Positions 24,949 to 33,342 of a DNA stretch of 64,000 bases are shown piece by piece. Position 1 is the stretch's first letter. Each line of letters opens with the position of its first letter. The translations under genes were made by a program, and so were the position numbers. Source of the DNA: Actinomadura citrea (lineage in GTDB: Bacteria; Actinomycetota; Actinomycetes; Streptosporangiales; Streptosporangiaceae); the NCBI RefSeq assembly GCF_013409045.1, contig NZ_JACCBT010000001.1, positions 7,418,669 through 7,482,668 on the forward strand, given 5' to 3'. The notes beneath the pieces were generated by a model, which was not told where the DNA came from, made no database searches, and saw only the letters and a list, made by a program, of their open reading frames with translations.

Positions 24949-25692
24949 GTGCGCCTCACCATGATCGCGGCCCTGGCGGTCACCGCCCTGGCCGCCGCCG
25001 GCTGCGCGGACGCCACGGCCGAGGCGGACGCCGTCGACGACGCCCGCGACAAGGTCAGGCAGGTGAGCAACGCCATGTACGGCACCCGGCTGGTCAAGGC
25101 GGACGACATCGGCCACCACATCGCGGACCTCAAGGGCGTCGAGGTCCTGAACGTGTCGGGCGCCGGCACCGGCACCCCGGGCGGCGTCCGGGTGACCGTG
25201 CGGGTCTCCGGCGTCGCGCTACGCGGCGAGGGCCTGTTCCAGGGGCCCGGTCGGGTCACCGCGAACCGCTGCTTCGAGCTGGCCTTCGACGGCAGGCCCG
25301 GCGAGTGGGACACCGCCCCACCACCCGCACCCTGCCCCGACGGCGCACCCCCGACGTTCGCCCCATGGCCCGAGGCACCGCCGGTCTCCGCCGCGCGCAT
25401 CGAGCGGGCCCTGCCCAAGGTGAACGCGCTTCCCTCGGGCCGGGGCGTGGAGGAGAGGGACGTCCGCGCAGCGTTGGCGAAGCTCGGCCTGCACCCCGCG
25501 ATCAGGATCGAGACCGAGCCCCAGTCCGACTTCGCCGTCGGCGTGGCCCTGCACTCCGACGCCACGCCCCCGGGCAAACCGCGCTGCGTCCTCGCCAGGG
25601 TCTCCCCGGGCAAGACCAAGGCATGGGTGCCGTCCCCGACCGAGGCCAGGCAGGGCTGCAAGGCCCACATCGCCCTGGGGACCGGCCGTTAG
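24949..25692 (+). CDS. Putative lipoprotein, unknown function
   Basis: About 247 aa. A signal peptide (TMIAALAVTALAAAGC) ends in the lipobox AAGC, so the mature protein should be lipid-anchored. The rest has no recognised fold; it contains a Pro-rich middle (APPPAPCPDGAPPTFAPWP-like) and several Cys. GTG at 24949 is chosen for its position before the hydrophobic core; TTG 24937 and ATG 24961 are alternatives. It converges with the peptidase gene. A GGGGGC/GCCCCC hairpin precedes it. Confidence 0.6.
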   Translation: MRLTMIAALAVTALAAAGCADATAEADAVDDARDKVRQVSNAMYGTRLVKADDIGHHIADLKGVEVLNVSGAGTGTPGGVRVTVRVSGVALRGEGLFQGPGRVTANRCFELAFDGRPGEWDTAPPPAPCPDGAPPTFAPWPEAPPVSAARIERALPKVNALPSGRGVEERDVRAALAKLGLHPAIRIETEPQSDFAVGVALHSDATPPGKPRCVLARVSPGKTKAWVPSPTEARQGCKAHIALGTGR

Positions 25693-25707
25693 CGCGCCTC
25701 CCGAGAA

Positions 25708-26325
25708 TCAGCCGGAATCCAAGATCTCGAAGGCGTCGCCGGCGACGCCGACGGCCTGGTCGTCGTTGATGGAGATCATGCGCCAGGTCCCGCCGAGTTC
25801 GCGGGCCAGCCGGTCGTGCCGCGCGGCCCGCCCCCGGTTCCGGTGGGGCAGCACCACGAAGGGGACCAGGCCGAGCCCGGCGGTGGAGTCGACGGTTCCA
25901 GGGTCGTCCGCGGCTTGCAGCGCCCGCAGGTCGGGCCCGGCGAGAGCCGCTCCCGCCGAGATCCCCGCATAGGCCAGGGCCCCGTCGGCGACGGCGGTCG
26001 CGGCAAGGCGGTCGAACCCGCTGCGGCGGACATGTTCCAGCAGGAAGATGGGATACCCGCCGGTGACGAACACCACCTGGGCTCCGTCCAGCGCACGCCG
26101 TAGGTCGTCACCTGCGGCGCGTTCGAGATCGAGGACGTCCACCGCCACCCCCTCCGTCCCGAGCAGCTCGGCGGCGACACCGACGAACGGTGCGGACGGC
26201 AGAGGATTCGCCGCCGTGGGGATCAGCACCGCCCGGCGCGGCACGACCGGCAGCGAGCCCAGCCAGGCGGGCAGCGCTCCCAGCCCGGCCGACCCCAGGA
26301 ACAACCGCGCCGCCAAGAAGGTCAC
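25708..26325 (-). CDS. Peptidase E-like protein (family S51)
   Basis: About 205 aa. VFVTGGYPIFLLEHVRRSG and AYAGISAGAAL hold the S51 signature, with Ser of GISAG as the nucleophile; the fold is class I glutamine-amidotransferase-like. The family hydrolyses Asp-X dipeptides or cyanophycin-related substrates. GTG 26325 follows GGAG; GTG 26352 would add nine residues. It has no evident link to steroids. Confidence 0.8.
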   Translation of the reverse strand: MTFLAARLFLGSAGLGALPAWLGSLPVVPRRAVLIPTAANPLPSAPFVGVAAELLGTEGVAVDVLDLERAAGDDLRRALDGAQVVFVTGGYPIFLLEHVRRSGFDRLAATAVADGALAYAGISAGAALAGPDLRALQAADDPGTVDSTAGLGLVPFVVLPHRNRGRAARHDRLARELGGTWRMISINDDQAVGVAGDAFEILDSG

Positions 26326-26412
26326 CCCCTGATTCTCTCCCGCCCTGGACACGGCCGGGGAGCGGTCAGGACGCAGGAGTGGCGGTGCGTCAGGGTCCAG
26401 GAGTCGATGGAG

Positions 26413-27537
26413 TCAGCGGAGGGGGCGGAAGAAGTCCTTGAGGTCGTCTGCGAGTAGGGCGGGTTCCTCGTGGGCGGCGAAGTGGCCGCCGCGGGGCATG
26501 GCCGTGTATCTCGTCAGGTTGTAGGTGCGCTCGGCCCAGGTGCGGGGTGGGTGAGCCAGGTCGGCTGGAAAGAGGGCGAGGGCCGTGGGGACGTCCACCT
26601 TCTCCACGCGGCGGGTCAGGCCCTGGTCGTACTCGTAGTAGGGGCGGAAGGACGTTCCGATGGTGTTGGTGAACCAGTAGAGGGACGCCTGTGTCAGGAC
26701 GAAGTCGTCGCTGAACCGGGAGGACAGGTCGCCTCCGCAGTCGCTCCAGGCCCGGTACTTCTCCACGATCCAGGCGAGCAGCCCGGTTGGAGAGTCGGCC
26801 AGGCCATAGCTCAGCGTGATGGGGCGCGTGCTCTGTTGGTGCTGGTAGCCGCCCTCCTCGATGCTCCAGGCCGTCACGGAGTCGAGGTGCGCTTGCTCCT
26901 GCGGGGTGAGGCTCGCGGGGTCGTAGGCGGTGGGGGCGGCCACCGCCAGGACGTGGATGCCGACGAGGGCTTCGGGGTGGGCCTCCGCCAGGCGGGCGCT
27001 GATTCCGGCGCCCAGGTCGCCGCCGTGGGCGGCGTAGCGGGCGAAGCCGAGTTCGTCGTGCATGAGGCGGTGCCAGAGTTCGTGCGTCTGCTCCGCTTCG
27101 AGCGACGGGCGCTGCGGTGAGAACGCGAAGCCGGGGAGGGACGGGACGATGACGGTGAACGCGTCGGTCGGGTCGCCTCCGTATCGCGATGGCGCGGAAA
27201 GGCGGCGGGCCAGGTCCACCAGTTCGAGGACGGTACTGGGCCAGCCGTGCGTCAGGATGATCGGCAGGGCGTCCGGGTGCTCTCCGTCGAAGCGGAGGTA
27301 GTGGACCGGTGTTCCGCCGATGTCCGCGAAGCGGGACGGGAGCGCGTTGAGGGCGGCCTCGTGGGTGCGCCAGTCGTAGCCGTCCGCCCAGTAGGCGGTG
27401 AGGCGTCGCAGCGCGGCGGGGTCGGTGCCGGCGCTCCATCCGGGGGCGGGCCAGGGGTCCGGCCATCGGGTGCGGCGCAGCCGCGAGCGCAGGTCGTCCA
27501 GGTCGGCGTCGGGCACGGCGATCACGGGAGGCGTCAC
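26413..27537 (-). CDS. Epoxide hydrolase (EHN-domain family)
   Basis: A 374-aa alpha/beta hydrolase with the N-terminal epoxide hydrolase domain (LRSRLRRTRWPDPWP). ILTHGWPSTVLELVDLA holds the oxyanion HGWP, GGDLGAGIS the nucleophile Asp, and MPRGGHFAAHEEP the catalytic His. It opens an epoxide to a diol. GTG at 27537 overlaps the TetR stop (GTGA), so the two genes form a regulated pair. Confidence 0.88.
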   Translation of the reverse strand: MTPPVIAVPDADLDDLRSRLRRTRWPDPWPAPGWSAGTDPAALRRLTAYWADGYDWRTHEAALNALPSRFADIGGTPVHYLRFDGEHPDALPIILTHGWPSTVLELVDLARRLSAPSRYGGDPTDAFTVIVPSLPGFAFSPQRPSLEAEQTHELWHRLMHDELGFARYAAHGGDLGAGISARLAEAHPEALVGIHVLAVAAPTAYDPASLTPQEQAHLDSVTAWSIEEGGYQHQQSTRPITLSYGLADSPTGLLAWIVEKYRAWSDCGGDLSSRFSDDFVLTQASLYWFTNTIGTSFRPYYEYDQGLTRRVEKVDVPTALALFPADLAHPPRTWAERTYNLTRYTAMPRGGHFAAHEEPALLADDLKDFFRPLR

Positions 27538-28118
27538 GGGCGCGCGTCCTCCGGTCCGAGGGTCTGGACGATCGCCGCCCTCGTCGCCTCGCGCGGCTCC
27601 GGTTCGGTGGTGAGCAGGGCGTGCATGACCATCCCCTCCAGCAGCGCGTCCAGGCGGGCGGCGGCGTCGGGGCCGGTGAAGCGGGCCAGCACCGCGCGGC
27701 TTCCCGCCGTCCACGCCTGCGTGAGGGCGCGGAGGGCGGGCGCCCTGAGCGCCGCGAGGTGGAGTTCGAAGCCGAGGGTCGCACTGCGCCGCCGGGCCGG
27801 CCCCCCGTGCACATAGCCGACCAGGACGTCGACGAGTTGCTCGCGGCTCCCGACGTCGGCGAACAGGTCCTCGAACGCCGCCGATGCCACGTCCACGTAC
27901 CGGGCGAACGCCTGCGCGTGCAGGTCGCCGAGACCGGCGAAGTGGTAGGTGACCGAGCCGAGCGGCACGCCGGCCCGGGCGGCGATGCTCCGGTGGGTCG
28001 CCGCCGCCGCGCCGTCCTCCGCGATGGCGTCGAGGGCGGCCTCGACGATGCGCGCCTTGCGGTCCGGGTCGTTGCGGCGTGTCCGCCTGCGGTCCTCCGC
28101 TGGTTCCGTCTCCCCCAT
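27534..28118 (-). CDS. TetR-family repressor of the epoxide hydrolase pair
   Basis: A 194-aa regulator. The N-terminal helix-turn-helix lies in RIVEAALDAIAEDG to THRSIAARAGVPLGSVTYHF. The C-terminal part is an unassigned ligand domain. It is followed by the epoxide hydrolase with a 4-nt overlap and preceded by a palindromic operator that covers its start codon, so autoregulation is likely. Confidence 0.87.
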   Translation of the reverse strand: MGETEPAEDRRRTRRNDPDRKARIVEAALDAIAEDGAAAATHRSIAARAGVPLGSVTYHFAGLGDLHAQAFARYVDVASAAFEDLFADVGSREQLVDVLVGYVHGGPARRRSATLGFELHLAALRAPALRALTQAWTAGSRAVLARFTGPDAAARLDALLEGMVMHALLTTEPEPREATRAAIVQTLGPEDARP

Positions 28119-28159
28119 ATGTACAAACGTACACGAATCTTAGGAACAAACGTACATAT
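28117..28159. promoter_or_regulatory. Operator of the TetR-epoxide hydrolase pair
   Basis: ATATGTAC (28117-28124) and GTACATAT (28152-28159) form a perfect outer inverted repeat. ACAAACGTACA occurs twice as a direct repeat (28123-28133, 28146-28156). The site overlaps the TetR start codon and is AT-rich. Confidence 0.6.
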
Positions 28160-28172
28160 CTGTCATCGCAGG

Positions 28173-28784
28173 TCAGCGAGGGCGGGGTGGGTACTTGGCG
28201 ACGAAGAGGCCCTCGGCGGTCACGCAGTCTTCGCCGCCGGCCCGGATGGCTCCCACCGTCCGGATCTTGCGGCCGTCCACGGAGACCTGGCGGGCGCTGA
28301 TCGTGAGGGGCTCGAAGAGGGGCGTCAGGCGGTGGTAGCGCAGGGTGAGCTCCGCTGTCATGCCGGACTTGCCCGCCCATCCGTTCGCCACGCCGAGGGT
28401 GTGGTCCAGGAGGAGGGCCGAGATTCCGCCGTGGACGCTGGACGGCGGCCCCTGGTAGGGCAGGCCCAGCGTCGTGGTGGCCTCGATGGTGCGGGAGTCC
28501 GCGGCGGTGTACTCCAGCGGCGGGGCGATCGGGTTCTCGGGGCCGGTGACCGGGTCGTGGCGGGTGTTGCCGTCGCCGCGCCACATGTCGACCAGGCGGT
28601 CGCGCAGCGGCGGTGCCGCCGCCTCCAGGTCGTCGGCCACGGCGTTCAGGCGGGCGGCCACGTCCGACATGTCGGCACCCGAGAGGTCTCCGGAGCCGAC
28701 CAGCGCGTCGAGGACGCGGCGGGCCGCCGCGGCCGCCGCGTCCACACCGGTCGCCTGCGCCTCGGCCTGAAGGTCGAGGGTCAT
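28173..28784 (-). CDS. PaaI-type hotdog thioesterase
   Basis: A 203-aa protein with a C-terminal hotdog domain. GPPSSVHGGISALLLDHTLG is the acyl-CoA thioesterase signature, with His-Gly-Gly in the active site. The N-terminal 80 residues form an Ala-rich helical extension. ATG at 28784 overlaps the dehydrogenase stop. It may release a CoA ester during overload of side-chain oxidation. It is the last gene of the thiolase operon. Confidence 0.82.
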   Translation of the reverse strand: MTLDLQAEAQATGVDAAAAAARRVLDALVGSGDLSGADMSDVAARLNAVADDLEAAAPPLRDRLVDMWRGDGNTRHDPVTGPENPIAPPLEYTAADSRTIEATTTLGLPYQGPPSSVHGGISALLLDHTLGVANGWAGKSGMTAELTLRYHRLTPLFEPLTISARQVSVDGRKIRTVGAIRAGGEDCVTAEGLFVAKYPPRPR

Positions 28785-30967
28785 GACGCCGCTCCGGACG
28801 GCTGCGGGTCGCGCGGGAGGCCGAGGAGGCGCTCCCCGATGATGTTCAGCTGGACGTCGGTGGTGCCGCCCGCGATCGACATGTTGCGGGAGTTCAGGAA
28901 CATCCAGGTCGGGTCGTCCCTCCCGCCCTCGCCCTCGCCGGAGAGCGCCTCCGGGCCGATCCAGTCCACGGCCGTCTCCCACACCTGCTGGATGTGCTCG
29001 ACGCCGATCAGCTTGCTGATGCTGGACTCGGCGCCGGGCCGGCCCCCCGCGAGCGAGCGCAGCGTCGTGCGCAGGCCGAACAGGCTGCTCGACTGCGCGT
29101 CGCAGAGGATGCCGCCGAGCGTGGTCAGGCGCTCGTCGCCGGCGTCCGCGGCCAGCCTGATCAGGGCCTCGCCGCCGCTGCCGAGGGACGAGTCGTTCGA
29201 GAGCGAGACGCGTTCGTCGGCGAGGGTCGTGCGGGCGAGCTTCCAGCCGTCGCCCGGCGCCGCGACGAGGAGGTCGTCGGGGATGAACACGCCGTCCAGG
29301 AACACCTCGTTGAACAGGGTGTCGCCGGTCAGCTCGCGCAGCGGCCGGATGTCGATGCCGGGCGACCTCATGTCGAGGAGGAAGTACGACAGACCCTTGT
29401 GCTTCGGGACGGACGGGTCGGTGCGCGCGAGCAGGATGCCCCAGTCGGCCTCGCGGGCCATGGACGTCCACACCTTCTGGCCGGTGATCTTCCAGCCGCC
29501 CTCGGCCTTCTCCGCGCGGGTGGCGAGGGCGGCGAGGTCGGAGCCCGCGCCCGGCTCGGAGAACAGCTGGCACCAGCGGATGTCGCCGCGCAGGGAAGGG
29601 GGCAGGAACCGCTCGTGCTGGGCGGGCGAGCCGTGCGCGATCAGCGTCGGCACCACCCAGTTGCCGATGATCATGTCGTGGGCGCGCAGGCCGGCGGCGC
29701 GCATCTCCTCGGCGATGACGAGCTGGGTGACGGCGCCGGCGCCCTTGCCCCAGGGCTCGGGCAGGTGGGGGGACGTGTAGCCGCGGTCGGCGAGGTAGGC
29801 GGAGCGCTCCTCGCCGTCCAGGGCCTTGGCGGGCTCCAGCTCGGCCCGGACCTCGGCGCGGATCCGCTCGGCCTCCGGGGGAAGTCCGACGCGGAGTTCG
29901 CGGCGGACGCCGTCGAGGGTGAGGCGGGCGACGCGGCGGCGCCAGGACGCGGTGGAGCCGAGCAGGACGCGGAGGGTCTGGGCGCGGCGCAGGTAGAGGC
30001 TCGCGTCGTGCTCCCAGGTGAAGCCGATGCCGCCGAGTGTCTGCACGCAGTCCTTCGCGGTCTGGAACGCGGCCTGGACGCTGGTGGCCCCGGCGACGGC
30101 GGCCGCGAGCGACGCCTCCCGCGCCCGCCCCTCGTCCTGGGCGCGGGCGGCGTCCCAGGCGCAGGCGCGGGCCTGCTCGGCGTGCGCGAGCATCCGGGCG
30201 CAGCGGTGCTTGACCCCCTGGAACTGCCCGATGGGACGGCCGAACTGCTCGCGGACCTTGGCGTACTCGGCGGCGGTCGCCGTCGCCCGGTCGGCCAGGC
30301 CGGAGGCTTCGGCGGAGAACAGGACCGCCGCGAGGTCGCGCACGGCCTGTGCGTCCAGATTCAGGACTGAACGGTCGGAGACCATCCGGTTCTCCGCCCC
30401 GACCCGGGCCAGCCGACGGGTCAGGTCGTGGCTGGGCAGCTCGTCCACCCTCACGGCGTCCCGGGGCAGCACGATCCAGGCCATCGCGTCGCCGTCCTTC
30501 ACCGGGAGGACGAGGACGTCCGCCCGCGGGGCGCCGAGGACGGGTCCCGACGTGCCGGTCACCGTGATCTCGCCGCCCGCGCGGGAGAGCGAGAGCGTCC
30601 CCGCGTCCAGGCCCACGGCGCCGACCGTGCTCCCGTCGGCGAGGGACGGCAGGTGCTCGGTGTGCCCCGCCCGGTCCAGCACGGCGCTCGCCAGCACCGT
30701 CGGCAGGAACGGCCCCGGAGCGACGGCCCGCCCCAGCTCCTCCAGGACGACGGCCAGTTCGACCAGACCGTAGCCCGCACCGCCGGCGCCCTCGGGAAGG
30801 TGCAGGCCGAGCAGGCCCTGCGCGGCGAGATCGTCCCAGAACGCGGGCGCCTGCTCCCGCTCGGCGTCCACGGCGGCGCGGACGGCCGCTGGGGTCACCT
30901 GCCGGGAGGCGAACGCGCGCACGGCGTCGCGCAGGTCGCGGTGCTCCTCGGTCAGCCCGATGGTCAT
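28781..30967 (-). CDS. fadE34: Double acyl-CoA dehydrogenase, FadE34/ChsE3-like
   Basis: A 728-aa fusion of two acyl-CoA dehydrogenase domains. The N-terminal half ends with REQFGRPIGQFQGVKHRCAR and QTLGGIGFTWEHDASLYLRR; the C-terminal half has LFSEPGAGSDLAALATRAEK, GQKVWTSMAREADWGILLAR and MSIAGGTTDVQLNIIGERLL. Fused architecture and length fit FadE34, which oxidises 24-carbon steroid acyl-CoAs such as cholyl- or cholestenoate-derived esters. It lies 7 bp after the thiolase gene. Confidence 0.85.
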   Translation of the reverse strand: MTIGLTEEHRDLRDAVRAFASRQVTPAAVRAAVDAEREQAPAFWDDLAAQGLLGLHLPEGAGGAGYGLVELAVVLEELGRAVAPGPFLPTVLASAVLDRAGHTEHLPSLADGSTVGAVGLDAGTLSLSRAGGEITVTGTSGPVLGAPRADVLVLPVKDGDAMAWIVLPRDAVRVDELPSHDLTRRLARVGAENRMVSDRSVLNLDAQAVRDLAAVLFSAEASGLADRATATAAEYAKVREQFGRPIGQFQGVKHRCARMLAHAEQARACAWDAARAQDEGRAREASLAAAVAGATSVQAAFQTAKDCVQTLGGIGFTWEHDASLYLRRAQTLRVLLGSTASWRRRVARLTLDGVRRELRVGLPPEAERIRAEVRAELEPAKALDGEERSAYLADRGYTSPHLPEPWGKGAGAVTQLVIAEEMRAAGLRAHDMIIGNWVVPTLIAHGSPAQHERFLPPSLRGDIRWCQLFSEPGAGSDLAALATRAEKAEGGWKITGQKVWTSMAREADWGILLARTDPSVPKHKGLSYFLLDMRSPGIDIRPLRELTGDTLFNEVFLDGVFIPDDLLVAAPGDGWKLARTTLADERVSLSNDSSLGSGGEALIRLAADAGDERLTTLGGILCDAQSSSLFGLRTTLRSLAGGRPGAESSISKLIGVEHIQQVWETAVDWIGPEALSGEGEGGRDDPTWMFLNSRNMSIAGGTTDVQLNIIGERLLGLPRDPQPSGAAS

Positions 30968-30974
30968 GTGCTCC

Positions 30975-32135
30975 TCAGATCCGTTCGATGATGGTGGCCG
31001 TGGAGTGCGCGCCGCCCGCGCACATCGTGACGAGCGCCGTCGACTTGTCGGACCGCTCCAACTCGTTCACGGCCTGGGTGATGAGTCGCGCGCCGGTGGA
31101 GCCGACGGCGTGTCCGAGGGCGATGGCGCCGCCGTTGACGTTGACCCGGTCCATGTCCGCGCCGTGCACCGAGGCCCAGGACAGGACGACCGACGCGAAC
31201 GCCTCGTTGATCTCCACGAGGTCGATGTCGGACAGCTTCATCCGGGCCCGGTCCAGCACGTGCCGCGTCGCCTCGATCGGCCCGTCCAGGTGGTAGTACG
31301 GGTCGGAGCCCACCATCCCGGACGCGACGATCCGGGCGCGGGGGCGCAGCCCCAGCTCGGCGGCCCGGTCCGCCGCCATCAGCAGCACCGCCGCGGCGCC
31401 GTCGCTGATCTGCGAGGAGTTGCCCGCGGTGTGGACACCGTCCGGGAGGACCGGCTTCAGCCCGGCGAGCGCGTCGGCGGTCGTGTCGCGCAGGCCCTGG
31501 TCGCGGGTGACGACGGCGGTCTCCCCGGTGGGGCCCTCCTTGGTCATGACCGGCGCCTCGATCTCCAGGATCTGGCCCGCGAAACGGTTCTCCGCCCATG
31601 CCGTGTTCGCCTTGACCTGCGATGCCAGCCCGAACGCGTCCGCGTCCTCGCGGGTGATGCCGCGCTTCTTCGCGATGCGCTCGGCCGCGGTGAACTGGTC
31701 GGGCATGTCCAGCTCCCATCCGTCCGGCGCCGGGCTGCCGGTCTCCGGCGTGAGCGCCCCGCCGAGGAAGACCCGGCTCATCGCCTCGACGCCGCAGCCG
31801 ATCCCGGTGTGGACCGCCCCGGACGCGATCAGCCCGGCGACGAGGTGCACGGCCTGCTGGGACGACCCGCACGCGCAGTCGATCGTGGTGCACGCCGTCT
31901 GGTACGGCAGGCCCGCGTACAGCCAGGCGTTGCGGGTCACGTTGTTGGACTGCTCGCCCGCCTGCGTCACGCACCCGCCGACGACCTGCCCCACCGTCGC
32001 GGCCTCGACCCCGGCGCGGTCGAGCAGCCCGCGCTGCGCCGCCCCGAGCAACTGCGCCGGATGGAGCCCCGAAAGGGCCCCGTACCGCTTGCCGACCGGA
32101 GTCCGGACGGCATCGACGATGACGGCCTCGGGCAT
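30975..32135 (-). CDS. fadA5: FadA5-like steroid thiolase
   Basis: A 386-aa thiolase. IGGCVTQ-like VGGCVTQAGEQSNNVTRNAW, the nucleophile region TIDCACGSSQQAVHL, SSQISDGAAAVL, DPYYHLDGP and MCAGGAHSTATIIERI follow mycobacterial FadA5 closely. It cleaves acetyl-CoA from 3-ketoacyl steroid side chains. ATG 32135 is chosen for AAGGAG 8 nt upstream; a GTG at 32144 is possible. The usual GHPxGxTG motif reads GHAVGSTG here, a Pro-to-Ala change near the active site. Confidence 0.9.
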   Translation of the reverse strand: MPEAVIVDAVRTPVGKRYGALSGLHPAQLLGAAQRGLLDRAGVEAATVGQVVGGCVTQAGEQSNNVTRNAWLYAGLPYQTACTTIDCACGSSQQAVHLVAGLIASGAVHTGIGCGVEAMSRVFLGGALTPETGSPAPDGWELDMPDQFTAAERIAKKRGITREDADAFGLASQVKANTAWAENRFAGQILEIEAPVMTKEGPTGETAVVTRDQGLRDTTADALAGLKPVLPDGVHTAGNSSQISDGAAAVLLMAADRAAELGLRPRARIVASGMVGSDPYYHLDGPIEATRHVLDRARMKLSDIDLVEINEAFASVVLSWASVHGADMDRVNVNGGAIALGHAVGSTGARLITQAVNELERSDKSTALVTMCAGGAHSTATIIERI

Positions 32136-32166
32136 GGAGGACACTCCTTCACTACGAACAAGCAGA

Positions 32167-32247
32167 TCAGTCGCCGCAGACGCGGGCGGGGCGGCCGGGC
32201 ACGGCCGCGGCCACCGCCTCGAAGAGGGTCGCCAGGTTCAGCGTCAT
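32167..32247 (-). pseudogene. 5-prime remnant of an acyl-CoA synthetase gene (26 codons)
   Basis: The minus-strand ORF begins MTLNLATLFEAVAAAVPGRP and ends VCGD-stop. NLATLFEAVADAVPDRPAL-CGD is the standard start of a FadD-type ligase, so this looks like the first 26 codons of a lost CoA ligase. It lies between the thiolase and its promoter. The TAGTCT -10 (32259-32254) puts the transcript start at or next to its ATG, so it may be read as a leaderless upstream ORF. Confidence 0.6.
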
Positions 32248-32253
32248 GATGCG

Positions 32254-32304
32254 AGACTAGAATTCATTCTCATTCGGGCACAACGGATGTCCCACTCAAC
32301 GGTC
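32254..32304 (-). promoter_or_regulatory. Thiolase operon promoter with palindrome and KstR-like box
   Basis: TCCCACTCAACGGTC (32290-32304) is a weaker copy of the cluster palindrome (11 of 15). Its centre is 38 bp from the first base of TAGTCT. TAGAATTCATTCTC (32258-32271) overlaps the -10 and resembles the KstR operator (TAGAAC-N2-GTTCTA in mycobacteria). Confidence 0.5.
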
Positions 32305-32329
32305 CGGGCCGCTCAAACGGCCGCTTCGG

Positions 32330-32380
32330 ACCCGCTCAGCGGGACGTCCCCGGCCGCGGAACTAGAATACGTACTAGCCT
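32330..32380 (+). promoter_or_regulatory. ChsB1-like SDR promoter with palindrome and KstR-like box
   Basis: ACCCGCTCAGCGGGA (32330-32344) matches 14 of 15 positions. TAGCCT (32375-32380) starts 38 bp from its centre. TAGAATACGTACTA (32363-32376) matches the KstR-type operator at 12 of 14 positions and overlaps the -10. Both divergent promoters have the box centred 32.5 bp from their palindrome. Confidence 0.6.
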
Positions 32381-32418
32381 CCGCGCGGACGATCCCGATC
32401 ACCGACCCGGAGGCTCTG

Positions 32419-33339
32419 ATGAACGCTGACCTCTCCCTGGCGGGCCGTACCGCCGTCGTCACCGGCGCGGGCGCGGGGCTGGGCCGCTGCGAGGCCCTCG
32501 CCCTGGCCGCGCGGGGCGCCAACGTCGTCGTCAACGACATGGGCCCGGCCGCCGAGGAGGTCGCCGCCGAGATCAAGCGGGCGGGCGGCCAGGCCGTCGC
32601 GGTGACCGGGGACGTCGGCGACTGGTCGATGGGCGACACGCTGGTGTCGGCCGCGGTCGACACGTTCGGCTCCCTGGACGTCCTGGTCAACAACGCGGGC
32701 GTGCTGCGCGACAAGATGCTGTTCAACCTGTCGGAGTCGGACTGGGACGACGTCATCCGCGTCCACCTGAAGGGCCACGCGTCGGTGTCGCGGGCCGCCG
32801 CCGTGCACTGGCGTACCGCCAGCAAGGCCGCGGGCGGTCCCGTCTACGGACGGGTGGTCAACACCGCGTCGGAGGCGTTCCTGTTCGGGTCGGCCGGCCA
32901 GCCGAACTACTCGGCGGCGAAGGCCGGCATCGTCGCTCTCACGCTGTCGACGGCGGCGGGCCTCGGCCGGTACGGGGTGCGCGCCAACGCGATCTGCCCC
33001 CGGGCCAGGACGGCGATGACCGAGGCGACGTTCGCCGAGGGCACCTCCCCCGGAGGGCTGGACTCCATGGCGCCCGAGCGGGTCGGGACGTTCGTCGGCT
33101 ACCTCGCGTCCCCGGCCGCGGAGAAGATCAGCGGGCAGGTGTTCGTCGTGTACGGCGACATGGTCGCGCTGATGGCCGCGCCGACCGTGGAGCACAAGTT
33201 CACCGCCGCGGACGGCGTCTTCTCCGTCGAGGAGCTCGGTGAGCAGGTCACCCCGTACTTCGAGGGACGTGAGCCGCACAGGACCTACGCCGCCTACAGC
33301 GTCGCCGCGCTCGACGACACCGGCACCAGCAAGCACTGA
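32419..33339 (+). CDS. ChsB1/17-beta-HSD4-like SDR hydroxyacyl-CoA dehydrogenase
   Basis: A 306-aa SDR of the HSD17B4 type. TGAGAGLGRCEALALAARGA, VVNDMGPAAEEVAAEIK, NNAGVLRDKMLFNLSESDWD and YSAAKAGIVALT are the family motifs. The C-terminal extension beyond the SDR core is expected in this group. ChsB1 oxidises the 3-hydroxyacyl-CoA of the steroid side chain before FadA5, and the divergent FadA5-like gene supports this. GGAGG precedes ATG 32419; upstream in-frame sequence covers the promoter and is not coding. Confidence 0.87.
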   Translation: MNADLSLAGRTAVVTGAGAGLGRCEALALAARGANVVVNDMGPAAEEVAAEIKRAGGQAVAVTGDVGDWSMGDTLVSAAVDTFGSLDVLVNNAGVLRDKMLFNLSESDWDDVIRVHLKGHASVSRAAAVHWRTASKAAGGPVYGRVVNTASEAFLFGSAGQPNYSAAKAGIVALTLSTAAGLGRYGVRANAICPRARTAMTEATFAEGTSPGGLDSMAPERVGTFVGYLASPAAEKISGQVFVVYGDMVALMAAPTVEHKFTAADGVFSVEELGEQVTPYFEGREPHRTYAAYSVAALDDTGTSKH

Positions 33340-33342
33340 AGC

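Noticed and set aside
32167..32247. Possible regulatory leader peptide instead of a gene fossil
   Set aside because: Kept as a fossil because the residues match a ligase N-terminus; no run of regulatory codons or terminator hairpin is seen after it.
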